Assembly (NCBI GenBank): GCA_013398175.1
Contig: VZRZ01002329.1
Coordinates: forward strand, 1,204,717 to 1,268,716
Direction of reading: 5' to 3'
DNA: 64,000 nt
DNA from: Climacteris rufus
Taxonomy: Eukaryota; Chordata; Aves; Passeriformes; Climacteridae
Shown: in pieces, positions 12,432-25,845 of the stretch
Layout: every line of letters starts with the position of its first letter
Position numbering within the stretch: position 1 is the first letter of the stretch
The notes under the pieces: generated by a model
The model's input: only the letters and a program-made list of their open reading frames with translations
What the model was told of the DNA's origin: nothing
Database searches by the model: none
Made by a program: the position numbers and the translations under genes

Positions 12432-13105
12432 GGCGTGTCACGTTCTGGTGTACAAAATAAATGGAGTTTTTATCTGTCAGCTCCAAGGCAAAATAACAGT
12501 GTAGTGTGTTTTAAAGATACTCCTCAAATAACTAAATTATCAATTCTGTTTATCCAGCTGAAGAGTTGATATTTCAATTGTGAAATTATTTTGTAAACAA
12601 AACATCTTGAGCCTGTTAGCAGTCTTGGCAATAGTCATCAGTTCATAATGGTTTTGTGTTCCTTTCCTTATGTTGGGGTGCCTAAAAGGGTATTTTAAAG
12701 TATTTATTGTTTATTCCATGCAGGCATGGAATCTTAATCTTTGGTACAGAACAATGCAGATGAAAAGGCACCGTGAGCTACAATATCAGAGCAAGCAGTG
12801 ACTGTAACAAAAGGTTATTTGAAAACAATTTATCTTCCCTTGTTGTCATGACAAATGAGATTTCTGCTGGAAACAGCGGGACATCGTAGGAATTTGCTCT
12901 GTGCTTCCCGTGGAGGTCCTGGTGGAACATGTGCAAATACATCAGAATCAATGTGAGCTTCAGCACAGAAGTGGTGAAATGGTGGTGTTGTTATGACTGG
13001 AGGACAGTAAGGCTTCCAAGTCTGGCCCAAATTTCAGGGTAATATATACATTTTGGTTTTTAAACAGAAATTAATGGAGGTTTTTAGTTTTGATACAACA
13101 AACCA

Positions 13106-13125
13106 CAAACAAACAAACAAACAAA
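13106..13125. repeat. (CAAA)5 microsatellite
   Basis: Five perfect tandem CAAA units, followed by an A-rich remainder. It lies in intron about 680 bases after the CA10 exon donor. Confidence 0.9.
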
Positions 13126-15631
13126 ACCCAGAGTTTTATTGACTCTGCTATTTCTGTAAAGGCTTACATATTTCACATAATTTATAAATTACAGAATGAC
13201 AAAACATGGAAGTCAAGAATGTGGAAGTTGTCCGTGGGTTGAAGCCAGGTATTTCAGAATACTCAATGTCTTTGGCATTTCTAAGAATTCAGCTGGATTT
13301 ATATACCAGCTCAGAGTGAAGCAAATGTCTGATTATTGATAAAATTTTGGAGGCACTGAAAAGGTGGGAGATGCTCTGTCAGTGATGAGGTTCTCACCAT
13401 GCTCACAAACACTGTCCTGCTGTTGTTGGACACTGATGACCTTTCCATCATTGCAAGAGCAGGATTTGTTCTGGTTGTGGTTTGCTTTAGAGAGGTCTTT
13501 AAAAACAGTTAAATCAAAATTCTCCTTTGAGAAAAGGATTGGAATTCTGATGCCTTAGTAAAAATTCTTTGCTCATGGTTAAGGCTTCAGTGAGGATTTG
13601 ATTTGGCAGGTAGTGTATTTGTGTTCACTTCCTCAGTAATGTTTTTTATATGTTAAAAATAGAGGTGTGTTTCATATGGGCTGAAGCACTTCAGCTTTCA
13701 GCGCTCTGAACCAATTGCTATGGCAGCCAGGGAATTTCTTAGACAAGACTTAACTGTGATTATGCTGTACATGAAAGGATTTTATGGAACTGATCCTAAG
13801 AAAAATGATGAATAAATAAAAAAGGGATTTGATTTGGTTTCAAATCAAAGTTATAATAAGCTAGCTTACATGCACAGTGAACAAGAGAGACAGCTCCTTG
13901 CACACAAAGTCACAATTATAAACCCCTTTTGGAAAGGGAGCTGGGAGGGGAGTCAAGCTGTAAGAGAGAGAAACGTGGAAGGAAATGTTCAGTGCAGTTG
14001 TTCTTGGAACAGTAACTTCAAATTTTCAACAAATTTTTTTTGCTATTACTTTAGAAATCAGTTTTATCTGAGTTTGAAAAATATTTATTTAAATTTTAAA
14101 ACATTTCTACTGTGTGTGTTTCACTTTGGAAATTAACTTAAGGAACAGAAGTTGTTCACCCACAGGAACAGAATCCAAAACCAATATGCAACACTGACTT
14201 AATACTTCCTCTTAGCTCTTTCAGTCCTTGCCACTCATTTCCCTTGCGCTTTATTTTTAGCAGGGAGCATTGCTTAATTTTTGTAAACCAGTTACCTATT
14301 TAGTTCTCCCTTCTCACTTTGGCAGGCCAAAACTGTTGTGAACCGTTCTATTATAGAATTTATGCCTCAAGTTTCCACCTTAAGCACATCCCTTTCTAGT
14401 TAACTTCCTTTAGATAGCTTATTTTATTTCAGTATTAATGAAGGAAGCCTATTAGTAAACCAGATTGAGACTTTCCTGCAATTTTTTAGACCACTTGGAA
14501 ATAAAACAATATTTTTCCTAAAGAACAAGAATGGTCTGACAGGAGGTATGAAGGACAACATCAGTGTTTTCCTACCCTGCAGCCTGTGAGGGGAGAAAAG
14601 CACAGTCTGTGGCGTGTTACACAGCAGGGCACTTCATAGTTACTTCTGGGCTGAGGCTGAGAAGAAAATTCTTCCATTCCATTCAGGAGCAAAAGGGATG
14701 GCAATGCTATTTGCCAAATATTGATACCTCTTGGATCCACTGTTTCTCAATCAGGTTCCAATGAGCAGTGATCTGCAGCTTTCCGTGCTGCCCAAGGTTT
14801 GCAGGGCTCTACCAGGTCACCCAATTTACAATTCCAGCACCATCAGGTGTAATTCTGAACTGTGCTGTTCTTTTGTATGTGTGATTCTCCATTTCCTGAG
14901 AAAGTGGCTTTTCAGGTCCTGAAGTCTTGAGTGTCATTGATACAGATAATTGGATTTCAAGATGCGGAATCTCAGCACAAGATACTTAATGAGTTTACAT
15001 GCAGATAAATTCCCCAGAAGAAATGCTGCTTTTGAGGAAACTCCCCAGGTTCCAGTTCTCTCTCAGGCCCAGCTTTGTCTCTTGATTATCCTTTTTAGTG
15101 AATGTAGCAAGGAGCCCATTTCAGATAAACAGCCCTTTTTTGATAAACAATGCAAACCCTTTTTCATTTGCAAATCACACTCCTCAGTGTCACAAAGAAT
15201 GGCACCGTTTTACTTTCTCTGATTTTTTTGCCTTGGATTCACTTAAGCACCAAATCAATCAGCACAACAGAATACTTTACATTTAGGCAGGAAGCCCTGT
15301 AGGTTTCCAAAGCAGGGATTTTCAGCCTGTCATGGTTGGTTGTGGTGGATGAACAAACCCACCCCGTTTTCCCACTGACCTGGTTTTTGGTTGGAATTTT
15401 TTCCTCCAGTCACCGCTACAAGAGCTCTGCCTTTGGTCCCCCAAAATTTTGTCCCCTGCCTTTCTGTTGCCCATCTGCCTTTGGTCTCCTGGTTCTCTGT
15501 GGATTTAATTTCAAGAGCTCTATTTCTAAGATTCTTTAAGACAACTACAGTTCTTGGCCATACTTTTTTTTTATCTTTCCTAAATCGTGTTAAACAACAG
15601 CATTTGCTGTAGACACCAAGTGCCTCCCTGC

Positions 15632-15661
15632 CAATTAATTAAACCTCATCAATTAATTAAA
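15632..15661. promoter_or_regulatory. Paired caattaattaaa direct repeat (homeodomain-like sites)
   Basis: The 12-mer caattaattaaa occurs at 15632-15643 and 15650-15661, 18 bases apart, and each copy contains the palindromic ATTAATTAA-type double homeodomain core. It may be a binding platform or a small duplication. No other evidence of function is visible. Confidence 0.25.
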
Positions 15662-18516
15662 ACTTGTCACATCAGTCACCTTATGTCTTATGAGTCATTT
15701 TAGTTCACACTCAAGGATTTAAATTGTGGCCTAAAGCATATACAGTTCTGTTTAAAATCACTTTATTTTTAAGGCAAGCAAGGACATTATACCTGATGTT
15801 GACCTCTGGGGAAATAAAAGGAATCAATGCCTGCTGGCCAAGGACTGTTGCAGACATTCTATAGCTCAGTGTGCATAAATGGAAGTTACTCAGTAAGATC
15901 CACACATCTGCCTTCTCATATGGAGCATTAATGAATGCAATCACGTATTATTTAAATTAATATCTTTATAAATAATTGGTTTGTTCTATGCATCACAAGA
16001 TAATGGTGACATTTACCAGCTTTTAAACTAAAACGGGGTAGGAGAAAAGAGATTTATGAATTGAAAACAGTTAAATGGTTTCTCTGCCAGCTAGTTCTGA
16101 TTCCATGCTGTTCAATCAATTCAGAGTATTACTAGCATTTTTCTCAAGAGTGCAATATATGACAACTGCCAAGCTTTGCTTTGGTGATTGCTAAAAGGAC
16201 AGATACTGGTATGAACCATATTTCAGCACTGCAGGAATATAAAAAATGAATTGTTAGAAATGGTCCAGGAGGAATGGATAGCAATAAGACATCAATGTCA
16301 TCTGTAAACTGACTTGTGATAAATTTTTAGAGGGCTTAATAATATGATTTTTGATTTAGAGTGGCTTTGGAAAGTCAAAAGTCTGATGCAAACATCAAAA
16401 ACTTTAATGAATAAAAAATGAAATGTAGTATTGCTGCTTAAATAATTGTTTAATGTTTTAATGCTTCTACAGTTTTGCATGTTCTGGGATGTGTTAGTGA
16501 GGGAACTTGAAATGGAACCAGCAGATTAAAGTAACTTGTTTATTCACCTTCACCATTGAGTTGAGAACAGGAAAAAAATGCTGAGTTTTATTTCAGCAAG
16601 CTTTGCTGTTAATAGATCATATATATAGGAAAAACATGTTCAGGTTCTAGATCTTACTCTATATTGAGACCTCTCTTTCCTTACTACTTCAGTTGTCCTT
16701 GAGATGGAGTCAGTTTGGAATACGTGAGGACTCAGATGTGCTGTGTGTGCTCAGGTTCTGGTTGTCTCTGATGGCAAAGCCCCCATGAAAGGAGTCCTGG
16801 ATAGGCACAAGAATGGACTTCTGCAGTTTCCTCATAGCATGAAGGGGGTTTTGCTCCAGTATAACTACTCTGCTTGACGTTTAATCTTGTTTAGTGTCAT
16901 GAAAGAAACACACGTCTGCCATGGGAAACTTCCTAGGAGCTCCTAGACCTGGAGGGTGATTCACTCCACAAACAACCCTGTACCCTGGTTTTGAGTTTGG
17001 GGTATGATCTCAATTTGGCAGCAGGACCTCTCTAATTTTATGTTAAACTTGTAATTCAAAGCAACCCCTGGTATCCTTGCAAAGGTGGGGGTGCTGACCC
17101 TGGGAATGCACTCAGTGGTGTCATCTGAAGCACCAACAGGATGTGCTGTTATGGACATGGGGCTGTGGATCCATTAGAAGGTTAAAGATGTTACTGGAGC
17201 TGGGTAACTGATACCAGCCGAAGGTCTTGTCCATTCTTTCTCCCTCCTCATGGTTATTCCAGTAAGTTGCTTTCCAGTTTTCAGTCCCTACTGATGAGGC
17301 TTCAAAAATAAAACAAAACAGAAGACTGGAGCAGCAGCTGGCCTCCAGCTAAATAGTTTGATATATTCAAAGGAATTTTCAAATTTGCCCACACTGTTCT
17401 TGATGTCCCTTTTCTATTCTCTGGTAGATATCGTGCATTGCTTTGATAGTATCTTATTTGGATTTATTTCATCCTGCACTTAGGTCTATTTATAAACCTA
17501 GATATTTATTTCAAGCCTTGCAGAAGTAGAGGTAACATATATCTTGTCTTTGTACGTGACTCTGTACTTGGAGCTGTAGTCTGATACGAAAAGGATGAAA
17601 ATTTTTTTCTCTCACACTGATCCTGCTGTTGTAGTAAAGGTGTGCAAGTGTCCTCACACCATATATTTAAATTAAATATAATTTTGTGTTTTAGCACTGT
17701 TAAAACACATTTCCTGGACTCAGAAGGATGATTCTTTGCTTTCTTTTTTTTTGTTGTTGTTGTTAAAAACTTTAATAAATGTATGACATACTGAAACATA
17801 TATACATGGCATATAAAATGGGTATTTTTGGCACAATATTAAATAAATGTTGTTAACTGAGAGCCCACTGTAATGGATGGGATGTTCCATGTCATTTTGT
17901 ACACAGAATGGAATCATCTTATCAAAGTCAGGATATCTGGGGAAGGTGCAGACATGTCCAAGGCTGTTGTTCAGCTGCTACCAGTTCATGGAGCAAAACA
18001 CATCCCATGCCAGCCAGAACTAGTGAGAATCCACATCCCTCTCCTCCTGGTACATCCTGGCCTCAACATTCTGCCAGTTTGTGTTCACAGTTCATTGGCA
18101 AAAGGCCGCAACTTCTGGATATTGGAGACTTCTTTTTCTTCTCAGACAGCAAATGTTGGTTCCTTTTTGTGTTCAGTTATTCTTCCTTTAGGAAGGTGAC
18201 ATCCAGGACTCTCCGTGGCCACAGTGCTGAGTGGCTGCCATCCCCTGTTTGAAATTGCCCTGGGATTCTGTAAGTGTGGGCTGGGACATGAGTGTGTGTG
18301 TGAAGAGAGGGGATTTGCTAATGGCTGTGAGGTGTGTGCTGCCCATCTCAGCAGGTCAGGAAAGCTGATCCAGCTTTCCAGAGAGTTCTGCAAACAGCGG
18401 GCACAGGGATTGCTGGTGGCAGCTGTGAGGTGTGAGCTGTCAGGGCCTCAGCTCCTGACAAATTGGAGGCAGCCACTATGGAAGTGAGGGAAAAGGTCCT
18501 CTCCTTTTTTTTCTTC

Positions 18517-18548
18517 NNNNNNNNNNNNNNNNNNNNNNNNNNNNNNNN
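18517..18548. other. Assembly gap (32 N) in a pyrimidine tract
   Basis: There are 32 consecutive undetermined bases. The left flank is ctcctttttttt-type C/T sequence. The right flank is a C run and then two T runs interrupted by one C, reaching about 18585. The gap therefore probably hides more of a homopolymer or pyrimidine repeat that was hard to sequence, and its true length may differ from 32. Confidence 0.97.
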
Positions 18549-18557
18549 TGTCCCCCC

Positions 18558-18585
18558 TTTTTTTTTCTTTTTTTTTTTTTTTTTT
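18558..18585. repeat. Poly-T tract beside the gap
   Basis: Nine T, one C, then 18 T, immediately right of the assembly gap. This continues the pyrimidine-rich sequence left of the gap. Confidence 0.85.
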
Positions 18586-21500
18586 CACTTAAGTCTCGCT
18601 TTCATCCAAAATGGTTAAATCAAGAGATCACCAGATACTGAGCACGGATTTCTGCCTTGCAGCTGGAGCGGGTACTGTGTGTCAGCCACATGTCAGTTCT
18701 GCTGTGAGATAAATGTGCTGCCAGGGTGAAAAATGTGCCATTCCAAATTCTGAGCAGCAGTTTGGTGTTAGAGAGAAGTGCAGGCTCATTGTTTCTCCTC
18801 CCAGAACTGTTAATGTGTGATGGTTGGAAATGGAAGCAGGCACAGTTTGCCTATAGGGGTAAGAATTTATGTATTTTAGGATTAGATGCTAGAAAGGAGC
18901 TTAAGGGAAAAAAACTGGAAAACTGTCATCAATTAACTGTATCTAATAAAAACAAATCTATGGATCAGCAGCTCCTCATCTTACTGGGATCTGGATGGTA
19001 GAGCAGTGATAGCATTCAAGCTGTGTGTCATCCAGCAGGCAGGAAAACCATCAATAGATGATTCTGCAGGAGAGGAGGAAAATACATAAAATGGGGGTAA
19101 GAAACTGTTCTTAACATAAGGGACAGTGTGTATTACAGGGACTTAGAGGCCTTGTGAGAAAGCTGGAAAGATAAAATAATCCTTTTGTGTGTAGTCTTTT
19201 TTATTTGGGATGCCTTGTTCCTGTACAGAAAGTGACAGAGACTCAGAGCTCACAGTGGTGCTGTTGCTGTGTGGCAGCCCCTGTGTCACTTAGGTAAGTG
19301 TTTGAATCAGTAACTCTTGTTTGTGTTATGTAACTTCCTGCTGAATCAATTAGAACTGAGCACTTTTACCTCCAGCTTTTTTATCAAGTCATTGTTTGTG
19401 TCCCGGAGCAACAAACAGACGCAAACTACCAGGGTAGGTCTGACAATGAAAATTTTAGCTTTTAAGATGGAAAAAAGAGAAGAGAGTTTAACTTGACTAC
19501 CAAAAATCATTGGGGAGTTTGCTTTAACTAGAAAATGTGAAGAAGATGATTAAAATAAACATGTTCTCTTGTAAGCTTGCAGAGAAGAGTGTGTACTGCA
19601 TTCTTATTCATTCTAACAACTCAGTGCCACCTGTCTCAGGGAGGCTGTTCAGCAGAAGAGGATGTTTCACAGAACACACTAATATGTCATGCTGCCACAT
19701 AGATACACTTGGGGTATACACTGGGATGAGGAAGAATGGGAAGGAGAAGAGTGGCCAAGGGCTAATGAGAACAAATTGTGTCTCTCTGCTCTCTGTGGAT
19801 GTTTAAAAAGGAATGCTTAAAAAGTAAAGAGGAATGGCTTTACCCTTTATTCCTTTATCCTTTCTTCTGTGCCCCAGCCAGCAGCTGGAGGCAGCACATC
19901 AACATCATCATTTGCTGCTGAGTGTTAAATCCATGCACTCACATCCTGCAGTCCCCCTTTCCCTGCCACACAAAGAGTGCAGAGAAACCTGTCACAGATA
20001 TGACTTTAAATCACAGCATCTTCCAGAGCTATGCCAATGGCAGCACAGCTGTGCTGAGGTGGCACTTACAAGTTCCTTTGAAGATCCTTTGCTTTCACTA
20101 AGTATTTAGCCTTAACTATGTATTTCATCTACTCCTATATCAGGTAGGACTATTTCAGACCTCTACCAAAAGAGTTCAAAGAGCAAAGAAGCCTTTGGGG
20201 GGAAAAAACAAAGTATTAAAATGTGAATTATTTTTAATCATACAGATGTACTTATGGTATTGTCACAGACCTTCCAAATAACCATATTTGTGTGTTTAGT
20301 TTGGTAAAGCATATTATTTATGTGATGGACATTAATAGCTACTTTTGAGTGACTCAAATGATGCAGACACACCTTTGTGATCTCTTCTTTCAGTGTGTTA
20401 ACAAAAACCACAGGGCTGCTGTGCTTTCCGTAGCCTGGAGATAGATTGGGATGTAAATCCGTGTTGGACAGGTATGGGGCTGTTTACTAGGCACTGCTCA
20501 TTAGAAGCACAGAAAAACTGTTAAACTGCTCTCCTGGTTTGAGGTATTGAATGCTGGAGACAGAAACTCTGCACTCAGAACCTCCCTGCCTGGATGGATT
20601 TGGCACGTACAGAAGGCAGTGATATTGGAGAGATCCTTGGATTCATCAGCCACCAACAGGAAATCCATGCCTCTAAATCTCAACTCCAGGCTTAAAACTT
20701 TGGCACTTTATCTTGTCTATTAGAAACCTTCTCAATGCAAGTAAACTGCTGACTGCCTATGACCAGATGGATGTTGCATCCAAGCTTTTTACAGTACTTG
20801 CACGACATTTCTTTTATAGGTACATATTTACAGAAGAATATTGTTTGTAAGCACAGGGACGTATCCCAGTTTTAGATGGAATAGTCCTCTTATCATGCAA
20901 AGTTTTGTGCCAACTACTTACCCATTTGTGTCAGCCCAAATGCCCCAAGTCCTTTAAGTAGCTCCATAGAATTTTTGTATCTTGTTTGATTTTCTGAGAG
21001 GCCTCTTTGTGACAAGTCTGCTGTTAACACAAAGTGTTTCGTAAGCAGAAGAAATAATGCAGCCTGGTTTTCTACAGAATCTCATTTTAGCTTCTTTCAT
21101 ATTAGCCTGTCTCCCATTATCACTTCTCCACTACTCCACAGATCCCTTCATTAAAAGACAAAGGCAGAAGATGTTGTGGCTATTTCCAGGTTCCTTTGTG
21201 CCAGTGGATGCTCCTGCTGATTGTCCAGTTGACTGCTGATAACAGCAGTCTGTAATACAGGAGTTTTACCTCTCTGCTCCTCAATACAAAGTTGGTTTCG
21301 TCTTTTCTTCTGCACAGTTTTCACAAAATACTATGATTTCTTCTTTGTCAAAATGAAACTGTCCAGGAGATAATAGAGTTAGTGTGGGGAAATTAGGAAA
21401 CTCTTCCCAAACCAGTTTGTTATTATTATAATGAATTATTTGCAGTATCTTTTGTCATAGGCACTGACTAAAACCAGTGGCTTGGAAGACAGGAGATATC

Positions 21501-24500
21501 AAAGCTAAGGAGTTCAGTGACAAACAGGGAATTTCACAGGTAGATGTATATTAAAGGAAGAAATTGCATATCCTGCAGATTGCCACTGTTAACATCATCA
21601 CATCATTGTCTGGCTGCTGTTTTCTCCAGCAGAAGTGCATCATTTTCAATATCTTTCAGGGAACACAGCACTGAGGACTCATCATCATAAGCAAAATGAA
21701 GTTAATAAACTAATGAAAATGTAATATTGCTTGGATAAAATCTTAACAATGTACGCAAGGAGTGTCTCACCTAAGGAGTTTTCCTTCTTCCTTTAGAAGG
21801 TCCTGCAGCATTTGCTCATTAATGATTTGCTGTTTCCTCACAGTTGTGATAAATGTCAGTCAGGGAGGTAAAGCAGCACAAAGCCTTCTGAGAGCCACTG
21901 CAAACTGCAGTGCAGGGACACTGGAAGGACTGTGGGACTGACCCTGAGCAAGGGCACAGCCAAAATCCTCCCCAGCTCTGAGGTCAAGGCTCACAGGCCA
22001 AAGGGGCACAAGGGAATCTGCTCAGAAGTACCAAAGGCAGCTCAGGGAACAAGCAGAAGAATCAGTTCAGTTGTGAAAACAGGGTCTCTGAGCTGGCACT
22101 GCACAGCTGCTCTGGAGCTCAGCCAGCCATGGGGGCCATCTCTGCATTCATGTTAGGGGGAAACCTCTGCCCAAACAGCAGGATATTTGTATGGATTGGT
22201 ATTTTTCCAAATGTCATGTTCTTTAAATGCTGTTTGAAGATGAAGGTTTGCTCAGTTCCCCTTAGAATATCACTGCAAATATCACCAAGATGTTTATCTG
22301 TGTCCAGCTGCTTTATCACCTCCTTTTCCTACTCTCCCAAAACAGTGCAAGGAAAGAGGGGAAATCATTTAGCAGGAAGCAGTCTGAAACCATTTTCATG
22401 ATGAATGCTCAGCCTTGCAAGTGAAGGCATAATATCCTCATGAAAGGACCAATCCTTCATTCTCAGTGACTGTCGTGTTCCGTGTATGACTGCCTGGACT
22501 GCTGATGGTTACCCCTCATCCCCAAAAAGATTAGGAAAATATATAAAATCAGAAACACATTTATGAGTATCTTCTTCATTGCAAACTTCAAAATATGTTT
22601 GTTCATTGAAGGCTGTGCTAATGTAAATCTGTAGGCATTAGATAAGAACCCAAGAATCATCACAAGTCAGGAAGTGTTTCACTTGCATCTCTATCATTCT
22701 TTGGGTAAAACCTGTTCCATTCCCAGATCTCTGATAATGCTGTTAATAATGAGGTATTCTCAATCCAGCATTTTTTCTCATCTAGTTCTGTGTCTCTGAT
22801 TATCTCATTTAAAGGATTACATGTTATTTTGGTCAATGGATTTTGCTCATATCCTCTCCTCCACTTAGACTTGTCTTAGCTGTAAAAAAAAAAGTAAAAT
22901 CCTTTGTCCAGTAATGTTGGTCCTTTGTTAGTGCCCCATTGTGCCCTGCATAACTAACCACAAGTAAAGGGATGTACAGTGAACTAAAGAGATTCCTAAA
23001 AAGAGGAACTACTGGGAGGAGTGAAAAACCAGCACTTGAACTTTTCTTCCTGCCCCTGCCAGATACCATCTGGTACCTTCAGAAGGTTTGGGGCTCCTGT
23101 GAGCAGCATGGAGGTGACTGCTGGAGAGAGGGAGCTGTGCTGGGGTGGGAATGTGCTGCAGCCTTTAGCTGAACACTCCACACAGAAATTAGGAATAATA
23201 TTACAGCATCTGGTGTATGTAATGGGAGAATAAAGCAGCTGTGCTGGATGAAATATTGAGTATGTCAAATTATTACAACAAACTGTATAAATATTGCTGT
23301 TAGTCTGACTGCAATCATTTTTTAATAGCATGAGAAGACAGAGAGGGGAGTTCTGCACATCAAATGCTATGAAAAAGAATGGTGCTGCTGTAGAGAGCAG
23401 CAGAACCAGCTCCCAATTAGAGCAGACAGAAACTGGCTGCAAACAAGAAGGGAACTGGAACAGCAATTCCAGAATGAGGAGGATCGTTCTCATCTCAAGA
23501 TCTGCCATGGTAGCAAGAGTCCACAAAGCATTAAAGAGATATATTTTGCAATTTTTTGCAAAATGAAAGTTACATTTCATTGGCTTTTTATGGTATTTTG
23601 AGCCCAATCAATAAGCTTTACGACCTGCATCCTCTGTTGGCTCATTGAAGCTGACTGGGCTATCAGCTTTCTGTCCTGCTGCACTATAGATGGGCAATCA
23701 CACATTATTTAATGACTGAAATGGACACCTTTGGTGGTACTGGATTCTTCAATGAGATATGTAATTGTTCCCAGCTTATGCAGCTTTTATTGAATTATTA
23801 TTGAAAACATAATTTCATGCTTGGTTAAGTCGTAAATTTAATTCATTCTCTAGCAAGATATAGGAACAAATATGACACTACCAGAGTTACTCCAAGGAAA
23901 GGAGAAGCAGGTCTGTGTAGCTGCCCAACAAGTCTGAACTGGCTGAGCACTCACTGGTTGCTTTCCAGCATTTCCTGCTCATGGATTTAAAAGTGTAGGA
24001 AAATCTTTTCCATTTGAAAACTTGTGGTTGAAAGTTGTCATTTGGTTGTAATATAGAGATTGAGTTTTATGGATACATTGCAATCCCGGTTGGATAAAAT
24101 GGAATTGCCACTGGGCTTTTTGGTGGTTGGGCCTTCAGTCTTTGACTGGGCAGAGGATTTGTGGCTGCCCAGGGCTTTTCATTAACCAAAAATTCATCAT
24201 CTTGGTTGTGTGTGCATGGATGGGGCACTTCCACAAGAACTGCCTTTGTTAAACTGCAGTCAGTGAGATGTGTCTGAGCATGGAGTGTGTGCAAGGAACA
24301 CCATCTTTTCCAACACAAAATCCAGGAGAGGCTGAGCTGGATGGAGCCATGGATTGCTTTATGCAGGTCTGACAGAAAGCTCTGCCAGCACTGCCCTGAG
24401 TCTGTCTGTTGAACAGAATCTGGCTGCTTTAACCCTGACTTTTCTCCAGAAACATTAACTCATATTCCTCTGTTTAACACAGGCCTCTATGAATAGCCTG

Positions 24501-25829
24501 AGGAAATGCCTGGTTTTCTTGGTAAGAAAAACCCAGCTTTTAGATGCCTGCAGCTCAATGAAATTAATTTTCCCCCTTATTCCTTGAATATAAAGCAGTT
24601 CAGACTGTCTTTGACACCTCAGAGTAAATCCATCATAAATTAAAGGCAGCTAGAAAAATTGTCAGTGAATTTGATGAAATGAAAGGGTAAAGCATTCACT
24701 AGAAATACATTTTGTCATAATAGATTGGAATTTATGTCAACCCTCTCTGACTTCACAATTAAATCAGTTATTTAGTGTCTGCAATATTGCTTGCTTTAAA
24801 TGTCATAATTTTTATCTTACTAATTCAACTGATCATCTTAGAAGCACAGTGAAATACACTTGTATTTTTTTCTTTAAAAATCAAGACTAGCTAGTTATTT
24901 TTGCAACTTTGTGCAGCATCAACATGTATTAAAAAAATTATGGCTTGGACTCTTACTGGCTCATGTGGCAGGATTTGATCCGAAAGTCCAAGTCATTCCA
25001 TGCAGGTGAAGAACCAGAACCAGACTGATATTTACTCTGCTTTCCTGAAAGTCAGTAACACTTAGAAATGATTAGGTCTTTTATGCCACAATTGCCCAAA
25101 TGATGTTTTCTCAAGAAGCCCAACCTACCTACAGAATGTTTCATCATTTTTCTACAAAGAATCTGTGGTAATATTTTTTCTTGAAATTACAAGGTTTAGT
25201 CCTATTCCTTTCTCTCTGCTTGAATTTCTGAGTTTCTACAGAGGCCAGTGAGATTTTTTTTTTCTGGCCTGTTGGTGTTTGCAAGTAAGTTTTAATTCAG
25301 AGCTTTTGGAGGCTCTTTTGTATGAGTTTGAGTTTCTTTACAGCCTTTTGAAGCTGAGGATGCAACAATGTCTTAATCTTTCATTATTTTTCACTATTCC
25401 TTATTTTACTTTAACATAGAATCTCATTGCATTCAATGGAGTGGCTTTTGGCACTCAAGGGAAACTATTTGGGAGTGGACAGCAAACAATCTGTGTTCTA
25501 GTCGAGAATTGGTGGATAGGTTAAGTAGTATAAATAATTCTAGGGAGTAAAACAACCCTGATTTTTGCCAGACATATTTGAAGCAGAAAATAGTTTAATG
25601 CATAAACCCCAGCATAACATAGTGAAGCTTTTAATTATTGAATGTATGTTTCTACTGTAGAACATGGTGAGTGTGGGCTTCAGAAATCATTGGAAGGTAA
25701 AAAATTATTACTGAGTCAAATACCATAATTTAATGAATTAGGCTGATTAAAAAATAAGAAAGTCACTAGAATTTTCCTGGCATGGAAAAGCCACTCAACA
25801 GCCAAAGTTCTAAATAAAAGGAAAATATT

Positions 25830-25845
25830 AAAAAAAAAAAAAAAA
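25830..25845. repeat. Poly-A tract (16 A)
   Basis: Sixteen consecutive A after gaaaatatt. No retroposed gene body was recognised upstream, so a simple homopolymer is the plain reading. Confidence 0.8.

Noticed and set aside
22996..23607. 203-codon open frame on the minus strand
   Set aside because: It has no recognisable domain, is cysteine/serine rich in an irregular way, has no splice or promoter context, and overlaps several + strand open frames. Best read as chance.
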